Below are positions 36,801 to 51,800 of a stretch of 64,000 nucleotides of DNA, piece after piece. Numbering within the stretch: the first letter of the stretch is position 1; each line of letters starts with the position of its first letter. Under the pieces are notes generated by a model that made no database searches, was not told where the DNA came from, and worked only from the letters and a program-made list of their open reading frames with translations. The DNA comes from Elephas maximus indicus (Eukaryota > Chordata > Mammalia > Proboscidea > Elephantidae). The DNA is taken from NCBI RefSeq assembly GCF_024166365.1, contig NC_064819.1, positions 2,864,501-2,928,500 on the forward strand. Direction: 5' to 3'. The position numbers and the translations under genes were made by a program.

Positions 36801-39800
36801 TAGTACCAGAAAGTGAAGTACTAAAAACCAAAAAGTACAGAGGCACGTTAAAGGGACATAGAAGCCAACCCCAAAGACCTCACTGGAACAATTTTAGCAA
36901 CAAAATAAATAACAATACTGTATTATAACCTAAAGTATAAAATAAATGTACATGAATCCATACTGATAAGAATAAATGACTGAATAAACAAACACATGGG
37001 GGAAAAGAAACAAATCTTCCTTACCGAAGAATTCCAAATAATATATGTAAACATCCCTCCCTTCAGTGTCTGGGCCTTAAATTTCCCCTTCTCCTCACCT
37101 GGAGGGTGGACTTGATTTAATGAAGTGTGTCCAAAGAACGGAGTATGAAAAGGGAAAAACGGTAACATGACAGTGGAGAAACTTGTCAAACTCTGTTTTA
37201 CGTCACTAAGGTCAAGATCACCAGTGATAACAGTGATAAGTCATCTTGATATCATGAACCCCTGATAAAATATGATTAGGAGGGGGCTTCACCTCGGTAG
37301 CATTCTTCACAAAAACCTATAACCCCAGAATAATCATAAGAAAAACAGCAGGCAAATGCAAATTGAGGGATATTCTAGAAAATACCTGACCAGAACTCCT
37401 GAAAAACTGTCAAGGTCATGAAAAGCCAGGAAGGTCTGAGAGACTGTCACAGACCAGAGGGTCACCAAAGAGACATAAAAACTAAATGCGAAGATCCAGT
37501 GGACCGGGATCCTGAACATTAGTAGAAAAACGAGTGAAATCGAAATAAAGTCTGGAGTTAACAGTAACGTACCAATGGTGATTTCTTAGTTTTGACAAAT
37601 GTATCAGGGTCATATAAGATTATTATTTAGGGCAAACTGAGACTGATGAGGGGTATACAGGAGCTCTCTACCTCTGCAACTTTTCTGTACCTCTCAAGTA
37701 TTCCACAATAAAAAAGTTTGTTTAAAAAGTGACTTTCTTCACACAAAAAATGTTCTGAAGAATTCAGAATGACAAGCAAAAATGCTTATGATAGAGAATC
37801 GTAGGTGAAAAAAGCAGCTTAAGAATTGTATACACCGACGTACACACAGGAAACCCAGGTTGCGCAGTGGTTAAGTGCTACGGCTGCTAACCAAAGGCTC
37901 GGCAGTTCGAATCCATCAGGCGCTCCCTGGAAACTCTACAGGGCAGTTCTACTCTGTCCTGTAGGGTCACTATGAGTCGGAATCGCCTCGACGGCACTGG
38001 GTTTGGCTTTTGGTGGTTAATTCTTAGGACTGAACTCAGGTTTTTTCCATTTTTCAAATTTTCTATGATGAACAGATATTAATTTTATTATGAGAGGAAA
38101 ACATTTTTATACTATCTACTTTAAAAATCGTCTCACTGGTTTACAGTAGCATGGTCCCAAGTTTTTCCATGAGATGTTACTGGGTGTTCCATCAAAAAGG
38201 GTTCTATGGTCTGATGCATGTGACATCTTAGAACACTGTCCCTCTTCTGGGGAGTCATAATGCCTGGGAGGACATTAAAGGAGGATTTCTATGAAAATGC
38301 CTCTAATTTCTCCAAAATCTTCGTGGATCTTGCCTTGTGTAACCCTCAGGATCTCTTACGGCCTGTGTCACACAGGATAGCATATGCTGTCTCTATAGTG
38401 TCTGACAGGTGTGCATCTTCCCAACTAGAATTTAATAACCTTGAAAGCAAGAGCTTTGTTTCTTACTTCTTCTTTATGTTTTCTTCCACTTGTTCATTTA
38501 CTTGCCTTTCACTCATTCATTCAACACATCTTTGCTGGATCCTACTATATGCCAGGCATACTGGTAGCCAATATAGTACGCAACACCAGACTGGTCCCTT
38601 TGCTCTTATGGAGATTACAGGTTAGTTGGGGAGGCATAAATTAATAAAACAAACACAAAATACATGTGTAATTCCAAGCACTGGAAATGCTCTGAAGGAA
38701 AGATAACGTTACGAGAGTCCATAAGGTGGGACCTCACCGAACCTTCAGTGGGAACATGCTGGGGCAGGGCAGGAAAGACTAACCTGGAAGATGTCATGTT
38801 TGAACTAAGATCTGGAGATCAGGTAGAAAAACAACAGAGATGAGAAGAGTGTTCCAGACAGAAGTCCTGGGATGGGAAGGGTGCACAGGACCAGAGTATC
38901 ACATACAACAGGCCTGAGCTGACGAACCAAACAGACACTACTAACCATTTTCCGCAGTCTCTGCTCTTCTCGTTTTCTTTCAAGCTGAGCCTCCTTTTCG
39001 TCCGCTTCCCTCTTCTGGCGCTCCTCCTCTTGGGCCTTTAACTGGGCCTGATGAAGATTAGAATGTGTGATAATCCAAACTCTCAATTTATATGGAAATA
39101 ACATTTTTCAGGTTGAGGAAAGTCAAGCATGTATTATACACAGTGGTCGTCCCATCTCTGGGAGAAGTCTGCATGTTGTGATAAAAGTAGAAAACCTGAC
39201 CAACGGGTAGTTAGTTGTGAAATTTAAAGGTTTCTCCAAAAGAATCATTGTCTACTTGGGAAGATGAGACTGAGGATGAATAAAACAATTTTTCATCACA
39301 AAATGATTAGTTTTCAATTCTTAATTTCAACTGTAAAATTAAAAAAAAAAAAAAATTTTTCTTTCTTTTTACCAAAAAGCCATTCTTGGAACTGTTCATT
39401 TTTGTTTTGCTACTTACAACGATTTACTTCTGGCAGTCTGGGTCAAAACTTTGGAAAATAGGAAACTATTCCCCCTTGCAAACTATCAGAGTGGACACCT
39501 ACCTACGACACTCTAGTCTTGGTTTTGGGTAAATCTCTCATTTGCCAGCTCCCATCAATTTTTTGTAATATTTTCTTCCTGCTACACTAATGAGGTTGAT
39601 CCTTACCCCCCTTATTTTCCTAACATTGTCACAAAGTTCATGCCAGTAGGCAAAAGGCTGTTTCCCAAGTTGGCTTAACTCTTATCTCAAGAGGCTCCAA
39701 CAAGGAAAATTTCGTTTTTTAATAAAGACCTATACAAGTGCTTTTTCTTGCCTCAGTTGGCATTCTGTATTTATTACCAGTTTCTCCTCTTCTTGTTTTT

Positions 39801-42800
39801 TCTTCCTCTCTGCCAAGATCCGCCTACGTTCGGCGCGCTGACTTGCTCTCTCTTCCATGGCTAGAAAATAGTACCAGAGTTCCAATATAAAAAAGAGGAG
39901 GAACACTGCAAAAGAAATGTCTCCACTTCATAGTAAAATTTAGTGTTATCATTAGGGTTTTCTTGCAAGTTGAGTGTTGACAATCTCAGAGATATATATG
40001 TCTTATGCGTTTATATGTTTAACTCTCTAGGTTAAACACCCACAATCCCAACCGCAGCAATGATGGACAACTTGCAGATTCATCATGTTTTTGTTTACAT
40101 TTCTACCAGGACAATTGCTGCTTTAGATAAGATGTGCCTTCATGACAGGCTTTTCGTATCTGAAACCCAGAAGCCAGAATTTTGATTTGATAATACCTTT
40201 GATGAATGTGGAAAACTTTAATTACAGCTAACGAATACTTGAATACTTGGAGAACAGAATTATTCCTCAAATCCCGTTAAGTGAGTCTGCTCATTTTTCT
40301 GAAGTCTCTGTACGTATGTCTGAATGTGTAACACGAACAACAAACAAACTAAAATTTGGGGTCACAATGAATACATTTTAATCCAGTTTTCAGGGCTGGA
40401 TATCCAGATGGGCAGGAAATGGAACTGTACCAGGCGTTTGGAGAACTGGCGTCTGAGTGAATTTGAGCGTCAGACTGGTGTTCCTGACAGTTGATTACAT
40501 ATCGATCCAAAAGAAGCCAACATGCAAGATGGTCTGATAATCTGACTCTGTAGTCGCTTGGGGTCTACACAGGGAGGGGGCATGGGTGCGGGGAGGTCGG
40601 TATTCTGCTCCCCTAAACCAGCCACTAGTTACTCTCGGTTCCTTGTGCCATGTTAAAGAGAAGAAAATTTAAGTTCCAATTTCAAGAATTAATTTAAAAA
40701 CTTAGCAGGCTATTATTTCTTACAGATATAAGTACAGGCTTTGCTGCAGAACGAGTAGTGGTGGGTGTGAGAATGTTTTTAAGAAGGAAGAAAGAGACGA
40801 CAGGGTCAAAGGCAGAGACCCTTGAGAAGGTGACGCGCTTTCCCTATTTTTTCTAGAGCTAATCATTAAAGGCTACTTGAAAAGTAGCTTGAGATTCTAA
40901 AATACACTAACTGTTTGATCAACCGATAATTCTTTTTTTTCAAAGGATCACACTGAACTGCGCATTTCCTCACCAGCCTTGGGGTGGGCAAAGATGGTGT
41001 GAATCGCCATCCTGGCAGATAGCCAATGAGAAGACTGTCAATTTCTTTGTTAACAGGGATGACTGCAGCACGGTGTCCTTCAGATGACACCACCTCTTGT
41101 TAGAATGACAATCTTGTCACAGGTTTACAAACCACAGTACAATCTTGAGAGTGCCTACTAACAGAGACAAATCTATAGGCAGCGAGTGACTAAGTATTGA
41201 GGAAGAACAACTGGCAGAGTCACTAGTGGGTTTTGAAGAGTGCTTCTATTCTCATCATATTATTTTTGTTTAAATATGGTTTTCTATGTGCATCAGAAGT
41301 GTTATCAAATTAGTACAAGCCTAACATAAAGGAGAGCCCTGGTGGTGCAGTGGTAAGAGCTCAGCTGCTAACCAAAAGGTCAGCAGTTTGAATTCACCAG
41401 CTGCTCCTTGGAAACCCTACGTGGGCAAGTCTACTCGGTCCTATAGGGTTGCTGTGAGTTGGAACTGACTCGATGGCAAGGGGTTTGCTTTTTTTGGTTA
41501 ATCATAAAGGTGCAACTCATAAAATGATGTAATACCTTAACTTGGATTGCTGTAAACTGGCAGATATACTAATGTTATCAAAGTAAAATGATATGTGATC
41601 TTTATCAATGTTTATCCTTAGCAGCTTCCTCAAAGGGTTTTCTCATTTGTGTAACTGCCCCATCTTTTTTTTCTTTTTCCACAATCCAAATCCCAGATTA
41701 TAGAAACACATTACACCTTACAGCAATTTTGGGATGTGTGCTACCTGGAAAGACCATGAAGTTTGGCAGAGGGGCAGAAAAAAAGCAATGGCACTTTCTG
41801 GTGCATTCTGCTCCTCGGGGGTCTACCTGTCTCAGGCTCTGACCACTCTTAGAACGGGCCCTGCTGTTCACATCGGAAGCTAGGTGGGCATGTGCCCGCA
41901 CCTACACAAACCAGCCCCATAGGCCAGGACATCCACAACAAAGAAAATGTGCCCTTAGGAATCTCTCATGTGGAGAGTTCCTTTGTGAATTAGGCAAGAT
42001 TACTCCGGATACGTATCACAGAAGTTTTAATATGCACGAATTGACTCTCAAAACCCAACAGTTGCAGTGATTTAGTCCAAACGAGCTTGACTGGAGGAAG
42101 GGGGAAGACCACCACCAAAGCGACCGCCAAGATGACCTTGCCTTTCAATATAGGATGGGGTGCCAACGGCTGCCTTGGGTTCCTTCTGGGTCCAGAAAGA
42201 GAATTTTGGGAGTCGCTCCTACTGGCCTCAGTCCCAGGGAAAGCAGCAGGCAAGCTGAGGGGAAAAAAAGAAAGAGTTCAGGCCAATAATCCGCTTCCTT
42301 CAAACCCTTTCACCTGACGATCTCAAAGAATTTTACAAACTTTAATTAATCCATACTCTCTGAGATAACTAATGATTACGCATTGGATAAACGGGTGTAA
42401 TGAGGCAGGGAAAGGTTGACTGATTGGCCTGAGTCTACAACATGAGTCAGGCCCTCTGACTCCTAAGCTAGTGCTTCGAATCAATAGGTATGACCACTTC
42501 TTAGCCTACCATTTATCACACGCACTAAGTCTGTCTCAAGCACGTCTGAAATAGTTCTAAATGGTTTTTGAGAAATTTAGAATCATATTCCAGGCTCCAA
42601 AAAGCAAGTGATACTTACTTTTATCCCAAACCATTCCAAGTTTATGCTAGGTAATTAGCCAGCCCAGGGCTGGCTCCATTTGGACCTGATGTTGTCTGAC
42701 CTGACTACTCAGCACTAGACGTAGTCAGAAACCCAAAAACCTAGTCAGAGCAAGTAATCCTTTTTCTCTTTTACTGGTATAGTAACAGAGCTCCTCAAAG

Positions 42801-45800
42801 CCATGACACAAATGCTGGCTGTACAACTGGATTCTCAGGAGTAGCTTCTTGCCTTAAATACCTGTTCATATCTGTCACATACCAACCACAATGAACAGGG
42901 CTTCTTTGGCGCAGTGGTTAAGAGCTCGGCTGCTAACCAAAGGGTCAGCGGTTTGAATCTACCAGCTGCTCCTTGAAAACCTTATGGGGCAGTTCTGCTC
43001 ATCCTACAGGGTCACTACGAGTCAGAATTGGGTTGAAGGCAATGACTTTGGGTTTTTTGGTCTTTGCTTTGAGAGTATAGAATAAATGAAAAGGAAAAGA
43101 TTACAGCATCTGGAAGCAGAGCAAGGAAGTTTGGGAGCCCCTTGTCCCATAGTGGAAACCCCAAATAACCAGTCCAAAGTGTGTTCTGATACAATGGACA
43201 TACTTCAGAAGCATCTGACATGCTCTTTTTGGTTCCTCCTCTTCCCTGGGATTCGACAGCAGGCGGCTCTGCCCATCTGTGCCCACTGCGGCACGCTCCG
43301 TTGCCCATCGAGCCTCCGCCAGCCGCTGGTTTTCCTTCAGTTCAAGAATTATTTTCTGCTGTTCCTGAAGTTTCTTCTTCTGCCTCTCAATCAGCTGCTG
43401 CTGGACGATGTGGCGGTTGTGGAAATGGCCCATGCAAATGGGCTCTGCTTTCTGGCTGGTGGTTCTAAGCTTCTCGTTGCTGCTAGGCTCTCGGGAGGGT
43501 GCTGCATCCACAGTTCTGGGCTGCTTCTTGTCAGGTGTGTTTAGGGGGACATTCTGAAGAGAGGCCTGAGAGGTGTTCTTTGCCGGCCTTCCTAGAGGAG
43601 GACTGGGCATACAACCAGTGCTCTCCAAAGGAGGCTTTTCCCACAAGGGGGGCACAGCGGTCACCTGAGAGAGAAGAAACATGTTACATAGCTCAGCTAT
43701 TTAAAGGGCCGTGCTGAGACCCTACTGTTCTCTCAATGATCCGCACCCCAGCCACAGTCTCCCTGCACTCCTGGCCTGCAGTCTCAGAGGCTTAGAACGG
43801 GCCCTGCTGCACACATTGGACACTAGGCAGGCATGTGGCCGCACCCACACAAACCAGCCCCATGGGCTAGGGCATTTGCAACAAGCCAAATGTGCCCTTA
43901 GGAATCTCTCATGTGGAGAGCTGCTTTGTGAATTAGGCAAGATCACTGCAGATACAGGATACAGAAATTTTAGTAGGAACAAACTGGTTCTGAATCCTGC
44001 GGAAAATGGCTAAGGATATATGCATTCTATCCTTTGGAAACTCAGGAATACCTTGACAAATCAACAATAGCTCTGTTCTTCCGAAGGCTCTCTTGCCACT
44101 AGACAATGACTGATTCATTCCAGGACGAGGCCTGGATTCAAGCCTAGTTTACAGTCTACGGCTATTCCTGAGCTCTGTGGGAAATATCCGCAAGCACGGG
44201 ATCACTGAGTAAATATCCACATTACATAAGAATAATGTTACCTACTAACATTTTGCCCAAGCATTTTGCATAATAGATTTCAAAGCTTTATCATATAAAT
44301 CTCATTTAATAAACATACTCAATTATAAGTTCTATAGCGAGGGGAAGGAAACAGAATTCTTAGTCAGAAAACTTATCCTGGCCAAAATAATGTCATAGTT
44401 AAAACGTCTCTTCTAAAATGGTTTGATTCCATGGGCTAAAGTCTGACCGGTTTTGATTCTGCCATCTGCAGTGGTATGAGATAAAATATTGCAAACTATC
44501 TAATATTAAAGCTTCTAGCTCTCTTTGGGAAACCATGGTGGCGTAGTGGTTAAGTGCTATAGCTGCTAACCTAAAGGTCAGCACTTCAAATCCACCAGGC
44601 TCTCCTTGGGAACTCTACGGGGCAGTTCTACTCTGTCCTATAGGGCCGCTATGAGTCGGAATTGACTCGACGGCAGTGGGTGGGAGCTCTCTTTGACTAG
44701 ACCTAATAGGGTGCAATACTCAGGTACTTAAATGTATTTTTTGTGATGATGGAAATGCTTTCTAAAAGCTCAGCTAAAGTGAAAGCATATGCTATCTGGA
44801 AACTCTGACATGATTAAAGGCTTTTTTTTTATAACCTTTTATTTCTGAAATGTCAGTGGACATTTATTCATGAGAACACCTGCTTAAGTAATTTACCATC
44901 AAGCTGGGCATATGTTTTAGGCTCTTTTAAACTTCGTGGTAAGGATACATTATTACCCCAGCAAGACTGAGTGAAAACCTTGAGTATAGCAACAAGATTT
45001 CTTTTGGATCATGCTAACTTTTAAAGGGGAAAATAAAGAGAATAAAAGGAAACCTTAATGGTACAGACTGACTTAATAGAATAGGACTGAACAGTCTGGC
45101 TTAATTAGAGAAAATCACCTATTAGCTAACTGGTAATTTTGAAAAATTTCAAGGTATTATATGTGTGTTCCTGGTGTATGAGTTCCTATGAATATGTAAT
45201 TAAGGAGCCTCTAACTAAAGATTTTATATTTTAATTTGTTCGTTTTATATTCCACAGCCTGGAAAAGATTAGAATTTATCTGGTAACCTACAGAGTCTGT
45301 GATAGCCCTTCATTTTCATTTGCTCTATTTTTTTTTCAACATTATCCTTTCTTGATAAAATCTTTTGTTCTTGATTTCAGAGATCTGTAGGCTTTTCTTC
45401 CGAAGTCTAACATATATATATGTGTGTGTGTGCATATGCGTAATAATTTTTTAATTTTGCATAGGTCACAAATACTTTCTGCTGACTTTTTTTTTTTTTT
45501 TTTCCTTTACAGATAATAACAGTGGGACTTTGTCAGCTAAAATGTTCCACATAGCTATGTCTTAAGATAGAAGACTGTCCTGGATTTCAACGGGGACAAA
45601 ATTTATCTAACAGATATAAAGGTTGACAGACTGCTTAGGAGAAAGGACCAAAAATGTTACCTAAGTCCCAGTAAGCACCCTCATGGTCTCTGCTTGCTGA
45701 CAGACTAAGCTTAAATTAAAACCAGCCTCTCTTGCTAGCAGTAATCAGGGTAAAAAGCAAGGCTGGGACCTTCCAGTGCCCAGCTTCATTTCAAGTCTGA

Positions 45801-48800
45801 GTACAGTATTTAACAGTGTTATGTGGTGAGAAGGACAGTAAGCCAGGAGGGAGCAGGGATCTTCTCCAAAAGGCCGACTAACCATGACAGTGAGTGCAAC
45901 TATGAAAGCAAAAATGACTTCGTAAAATATTAACAATGGTGTATAATATCAAACACCATCAATCAACCAAAAAGACAAATCAGAAAAAAATATGTGCGAT
46001 AGGCTAATAAAAGCATGAAAAGTCTTAAAGATATAAAGAGCCCCATAAATAGAAAAATATAATCAAATAGAAAAATGGGCAAAGGACATGAACAGACAAG
46101 TCCTTATGTATCTATAGCTTTATCTATTTAAATGACCAATATGAAAAAAATGCTTAACTTTGATGTAATCAAAGAATGCAAATGTTGAATAACATCATGA
46201 AAAAGATGTTACCTGTCAACTTGGCAAAGATAAAGAAGTATCTTATCACCCAGGAAAGCAGGCACTTGTTTGGTATCACCTTTCTGGAAGGGCAATTTGG
46301 TGACGGTGTTTAAAAAAGTGCACATTTTCCTTTGGGCATTCATCCTCAGTAAAGTATCACGGCTGTGCGCAAAGATTCGGGTACAAGGACGTCACTGAAG
46401 CGCTGTTTACTATGGTGGCAGGCTGGAAACAGCAATGGAGGAGTTAAGTAGATCCTAGCTCGTGGCCATGACAGACTATCACGCGGCCCTTATAAAATGT
46501 GGGCTCGGTGTGGCAGCCCCTAACCGAGGGTGCAGATCAGGCTCGCCTGCGGACTTCTAAGGAACAGCGGCGCCTCACACTCACACCCAGGAACTCTGAC
46601 TCTGGCGTGCTGCTCGCTGAGAGCTGCTGCTGCAGAAGAATATTTAGTGAAACGGAAAATGCTCACGCTGTGTTGTGAAAACGCCAAAAAAAAAAAAAAA
46701 AAGAATAATTACATTACTCTCAAGAAGCAAAAATCACGGCCTTCCTTTTCCTGCATTACGGCAGACTAGATATCCTCAGTGATCTGCCGGAAGAAAGTCT
46801 AAAAGCTACATAATATGTGAAAAGAAACAAATTTGCACATTCCTGAATAGAGAAAGGCCCTGTACATCAGCAGCTTAAGGGTGGGTATCTCCAGGGTGAT
46901 GGAATTGTAAGCGGTTTTTCTCTGTGATTTTTTCCTACCAAATGGCCACAATTAGTATATGTAATTTTTCTTATACGAAAAATAAAATTAGAAAAATTTG
47001 CTCTAAGTCTCAAGCTCAGTTAGAAAGAAAATCTCTGAAGATCTACTAAGATGAGTCCAAGAGTTGTAAACAGTGCTTTATCAATCTGTTCCTGAAGGCT
47101 CTTTCGCTTAGTTGTTTTAAATTCCCTTGGATTCATTTCCAGGAGATAAACCCTGTCTGAAAGGAGGCCTCTGGGCCCTACCCTGCAGGGCTCAAACCTT
47201 TCAGATAGCCTAGCAAGGCAATCTGCGGTCTCTAACACCCCAGCTACGAAAATGCGAAGTTCAAGTGTATAGTAAGCACGAAGACCAAGCAGAAGAAAAA
47301 CAATGTACCTCTCCGTGTCTCATGGATGGATCCACAGTGGTGGCTGCCTCCTTGAGTAGAGTACTTGGGCCTGAAGACCCACGGGCACAGAGTTTCCCTA
47401 GTGATGCTGCCTTCAGTAGCTCATCCATTTTCCTCCTGGTTTCCTCCTTTGTTACGGCCAGCTCTCTCCTTCCGATCTCACCGTGATGCCAATGGTACCA
47501 TTCTGCAAAGCAGTGTCGGAGGACTTGTTTCCGGTTATGTGCAGTGGCTAGTTGTTGTTTTCTAAGCAACAAAATGATTCCATTAGAACAGAGAAGCCAT
47601 TTGCAGTTTGTTAACTGATAATGTATCAGATAATATAAATGACACGAAGTCCAAAGGAGTCCCAGAAATGCCCTTAGTTCCAGCTTATCCTTTTATATCG
47701 AGCTAAGTGGAAATGCTTTATAAATTCCCCAGTATGAAGCTTCTCCTCATAGAAGGCTTTGACACCTTAAGACATTGCTTCAGAAGAAAGGCTGTTCTGT
47801 TCTGTCATGTCACAAAGACATAAAAGTTTTGATTACCATAAGATAGTTTCTGTCAGTTTTTGGAGAGGAAGGAGCAAAAAGGATAGGTTTATAAAAAATG
47901 ACTTTTAAAAGGTGAATGCATGAGGGGGAGAGATACTCAACTATGCTTGGAAATCTAAGAAACTTTTGTGAAGTTTGTGAGAAAGGAGAAGAAATGAAAT
48001 ACTATACCAGTTAACAAGTGAAATGCCAATAACTACAAAACTTACAAAAGCCAAAGTGAAACTATGCCTTGTGAAAGAAGGATTTGTCAGGGGCAGGATC
48101 TTGAAAGGGAAGGGCTCATTACCATACTGAATGGCTGCCTTTGTGAAGATACCTGCTAAAGATAGAAATGTGTAAAAGGCAAAGACAAGCACTTGCTTTC
48201 ACGAACTGGTAGCCTGTTAGAGATTTAATTCAGTCTCTTCCTAAAGAAGAGCTCTCTTTGATTCCTAGGAAGTTTATGAATGTTAGGGGACATGACTGAG
48301 TGGAGGTGGGAAGGGAGTCACCGCCAACCACATTCCCTACCCCAGTGGAAATCTCCATTAGGTGATACACTGGTGGCAGCCAGTCCAGAACGCAGGCATA
48401 GAGGCCTATGAGATCTGCAAGTGGATTCCAGTCCCTGAAGCCAGGTGCTATAGAGCTTGAAATTAATTGGTTTAAAATCTAATATTGTTGAGTTGCCAAC
48501 TTGGCTTTATCTTATAAAGATAACACTTTAACACTATTTGCACATCCATTTCTGTTAAACATATATAACACTTAACTATCCCCATGGACTCTTGGGGTCC
48601 TATCAGGAAAATCATGTCGTTCTTAAGTCGGTGAGTCAGAAGAACATTTCTATGGTTCTTAAGTGTTTAAGTGGCTTTTAAATCCTTGTTCACTGCCACC
48701 TTCAGTAAGAAAAAATTGTATACTGTGATTCAATATCCCAGTCGGTGTGTGTGTATGTATAAAAAAAGCATAACTGAAACAAAAGCTCCACCAAACAATA

Positions 48801-51800
48801 TTTGCACTTACTGCAAGAGACATGCTCTGGTGATTTCTATCCTATGAAGAGTTAAAACTCTCAGTTTGAAAAAAGACTGCTCAAGAGTCATAGAATTTAA
48901 CCTGTGTCAGAGGAGTTGCACAAAACAACAAGCTCGTGACAGTAGAGCCAAGTGAGATAAGAAATTCAGCACGAGCACCAATAGCAACTATGCCAGCAAC
49001 ATATTTCATTGTATTTAACTGCTGCCTTCTAATGCACTTATCGTAGATACTCAGTAAATACTTGGTGATTGATTGACTGGTGGTTTTTGTAATAAAAGTA
49101 CAATATAGGAGGTAATAAACAAATCCATCTTGGAAAAAGTACAGCCAGAATGCTCCTTAGAAGCGAAGATGGTGAGACCTGGTCTCACATACTTTGGACA
49201 TCTTATCAGGAGGGACCAGTCCCTGGAAAAGGACATCATGCTTGGTAAAGTAGAAGGTCAGTGATAAAAAGGAAGACCCTCAGCAAGATGGACTGACACA
49301 GGGGCTACAGCAATGGGCTCAAACATAGCAGTGATTGTGAGGATGGCTCAGGACTGGGTAGTGTTTTGTTCTAACGTACATTGGGTCACTATGGGTCAGA
49401 ACCTACCCAACTGCACCTAACGACAACAATAAACATTTATATATAATATTTTACCTTAATGGAATGAGATTGGATAATCTTGAAATAAAATTTTAGGAGA
49501 AATAAGAATAATAAATCAGGTAGCAATGCAGCTAAGAACAAAGCTCCAAAAAAAAAAAAAAAAGTATAAATAGTGGAAAAAAACCTTACAACATCCACTG
49601 AAGTAAGTGAAAATCATAAGTTTCCACAGGATAGAAAATGTACGTTGCTCTGTCTGATTAATGTGAAATTCGATTTACATCAGTCTGCCCAGTAAGGGGG
49701 GAGTGTGAAATTTACCTGATGTGTTAATTTCATGTTTTTACAGAATAAACAGCCAAAAGCAGCACTGGGGTTTTGACTGACAGAGAGAAGACTATTTGGA
49801 CACTATGAAAAGACAAAGGGAAAAACGTGTCTGTAAGTATAACAAAAAGAGTAAACAGCAAGAAAATGGGTGAAAAACGTGTTGACTTGTGCTCAGGGCT
49901 CACTCCGTAATGGTCATGTAGGGGATTTGAAAATATATGCAAGGTATCCATGTTTGTGGACTAGGTGGCAGGGTGAAAACAGAGCAGCTAGGGGTCCAGA
50001 GACAGGCTGGCTCACACTGCTGCTCTCTGGCAGGAGGACAATATTTGAGATAAGCATCTTTCTACACTTTACAAAAGATGATACTAAAAACAAACATTTC
50101 TGAAAGTAAAAAAAAAAAAAAACTCACTTAAATTTCTTAAAAGGAGCTCCAAAAAGGAGCTCAGGCAGATGAAATTTGCTTGGGTATACTCGCCTAACGA
50201 AATGGTTTCAGATGATAAAAAAAATTAAGGACAGAGTTCTCCTATGGAAAACATCCTGCCCCAACAAGCCTCTAAGCTGAAATCGGGGAATTTCTGGCAA
50301 AAGTATAAAAACTGATCAACACAATTATGTCACTGCATAAAGAGGAAGGCTGTCTTGAAAGACAAAAGACTATAAAATAAAGAAGGTTTAAGTGTGAATG
50401 GCACTGCACAGCATCAATCGCTCAGAGGACACAGTGACTGATGCATGTTCTAGAATCTAGATGCCAGAAGAACACCAACAAGGTATGGGACACTGGGCAA
50501 GCCACTCAATTTTCTAAGCGTCAGGTTCCTCCTCAAAAAAGGTGTTCAAAGAATGAAGGACACCGAAGACACAAGGTAATTATGAGCCCAAGAGACAGAA
50601 AGGGCCACATAAACCAGAGACTGTATCAGCCTGAGACCAGAAGAACTAGACTGTGCTTGGCTACAACTGATGACTGCCCTGACAGGGAACACAACAGAGA
50701 ACCCCTGAGCGAGGAGGAGAACAGTGGGATGCAGACCCCAGATTCTCATAAAAAGACCAGACTTAATGGTCTGACTGAGACTAGAAGGACCCCGGAGGTC
50801 ATGGTCCCCAGACCTTCTGTTAGCCCATTAGGAACCATTCCCAAAGCCAACTCTTCAGACAGGGATTGGACTGGACTGTAGGATAGAAAATGATACTGGT
50901 CAGGAGTGAGCTCCTTGGATCAAGTAGACACATGAGACTACGTGGGCAACTCCTGTCTGGAGGGGAGATGAGGGGGCAGAGGGGGTCAGAAGCTGGCCGA
51001 ATGGACACAAAAATAGAGAATGGAGAGGAGTGTGCTATCTCATTAGTGGGTATAGCAAGGTGTATATAAATTTTTTTATGAGAGTCTGATTTGATTTGTA
51101 ACCTTTCACTTAAAGCACAATAAAAAAAAAAAAAAAAGGTGTCCATAAGCCCTGCACTGCCTGCCCTACAGGAATTTTTTTTTTTTTTGAGAATCTAATT
51201 AAATTTTTTAAAAATTTGAAAATACAGAACAAAGTCCACATGGAAGGTAACACTAACTTAGCGCAAAGATGACTAGATATCCAAAAAGCGTCCTCAATTT
51301 TTTAAAAGGAACTAGGAAATGATAAATAAATCCCAACATGCTAGTGATCTGACTGAGTGCTGAAATCGGCTGCAGAAGACAGACAGCAGTGACACTCACA
51401 GCTGCCCTGGGGATGAGCAGGTTCCGCGGGAACACGGATGAATAAGCTTAAGGCATTCAGTAACACACGGGGAAGCCTCCCAGGGAAAAGCGGAAGAGAA
51501 CACCATTTTTCTTCTAAAGGGCTTTAAAGTGAGCCAGGCAATGCCAAGTCTGGTCCTCCTGGCTCTTACATCAGGAGCTTTACCAGCTGCAGGTGCCATG
51601 CACATATGCCTTCTGGCCTCTCGCCTGGATATCCAGGTGAGCAGGGAGGGGTGAGCAATATAACCAGATTTACAGAGGCACTCCATAAATGACTGATGGA
51701 AAGAACCGGAAATCAGGAGTGCTGCTAATGAGGAATACCTGACGGCATGTTTTTTAACTCAGCCCCCCTTCCCTTCCCACCTCCATGCTAGCCCAGCAAG

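Larger units (their letters stand above)
25202..38945 (-). other. CCDC191 intron, large repeat mosaic
   Basis: An RTE copy, several AfroSINEs, a processed retrocopy, L1 fragments of several ages and an LTR are listed separately. The stretches 26480-27186, 27343-28010, 28341-28999 and 38015-38450 show no recognised gene or repeat. Confidence 0.7.
39861..42141 (-). other. CCDC191 intron with GC donor
   Basis: Mostly unique, with one AfroSINE (41332-41502) and one copy of a 187-bp direct repeat (41848-42034). The acceptor is ATTTTCTAG at its 3' end. Confidence 0.75.
43665..47308 (-). other. CCDC191 intron
   Basis: It contains the second copy of the 187-bp direct repeat (43791-43977), an AfroSINE (44528-44694) and an old L1-like tract (about 45940-46910) with an A-run near 46685. 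The stretch 44700-45940 is AT-rich and otherwise featureless to me. Confidence 0.65.

Noticed and set aside
42136-42141. GT donor (AAAGGCAAG|GTCATC) for the CCDC191 exon
   Set aside because: It would add bases that break the frame into the next exon, whereas the GC donor keeps it.
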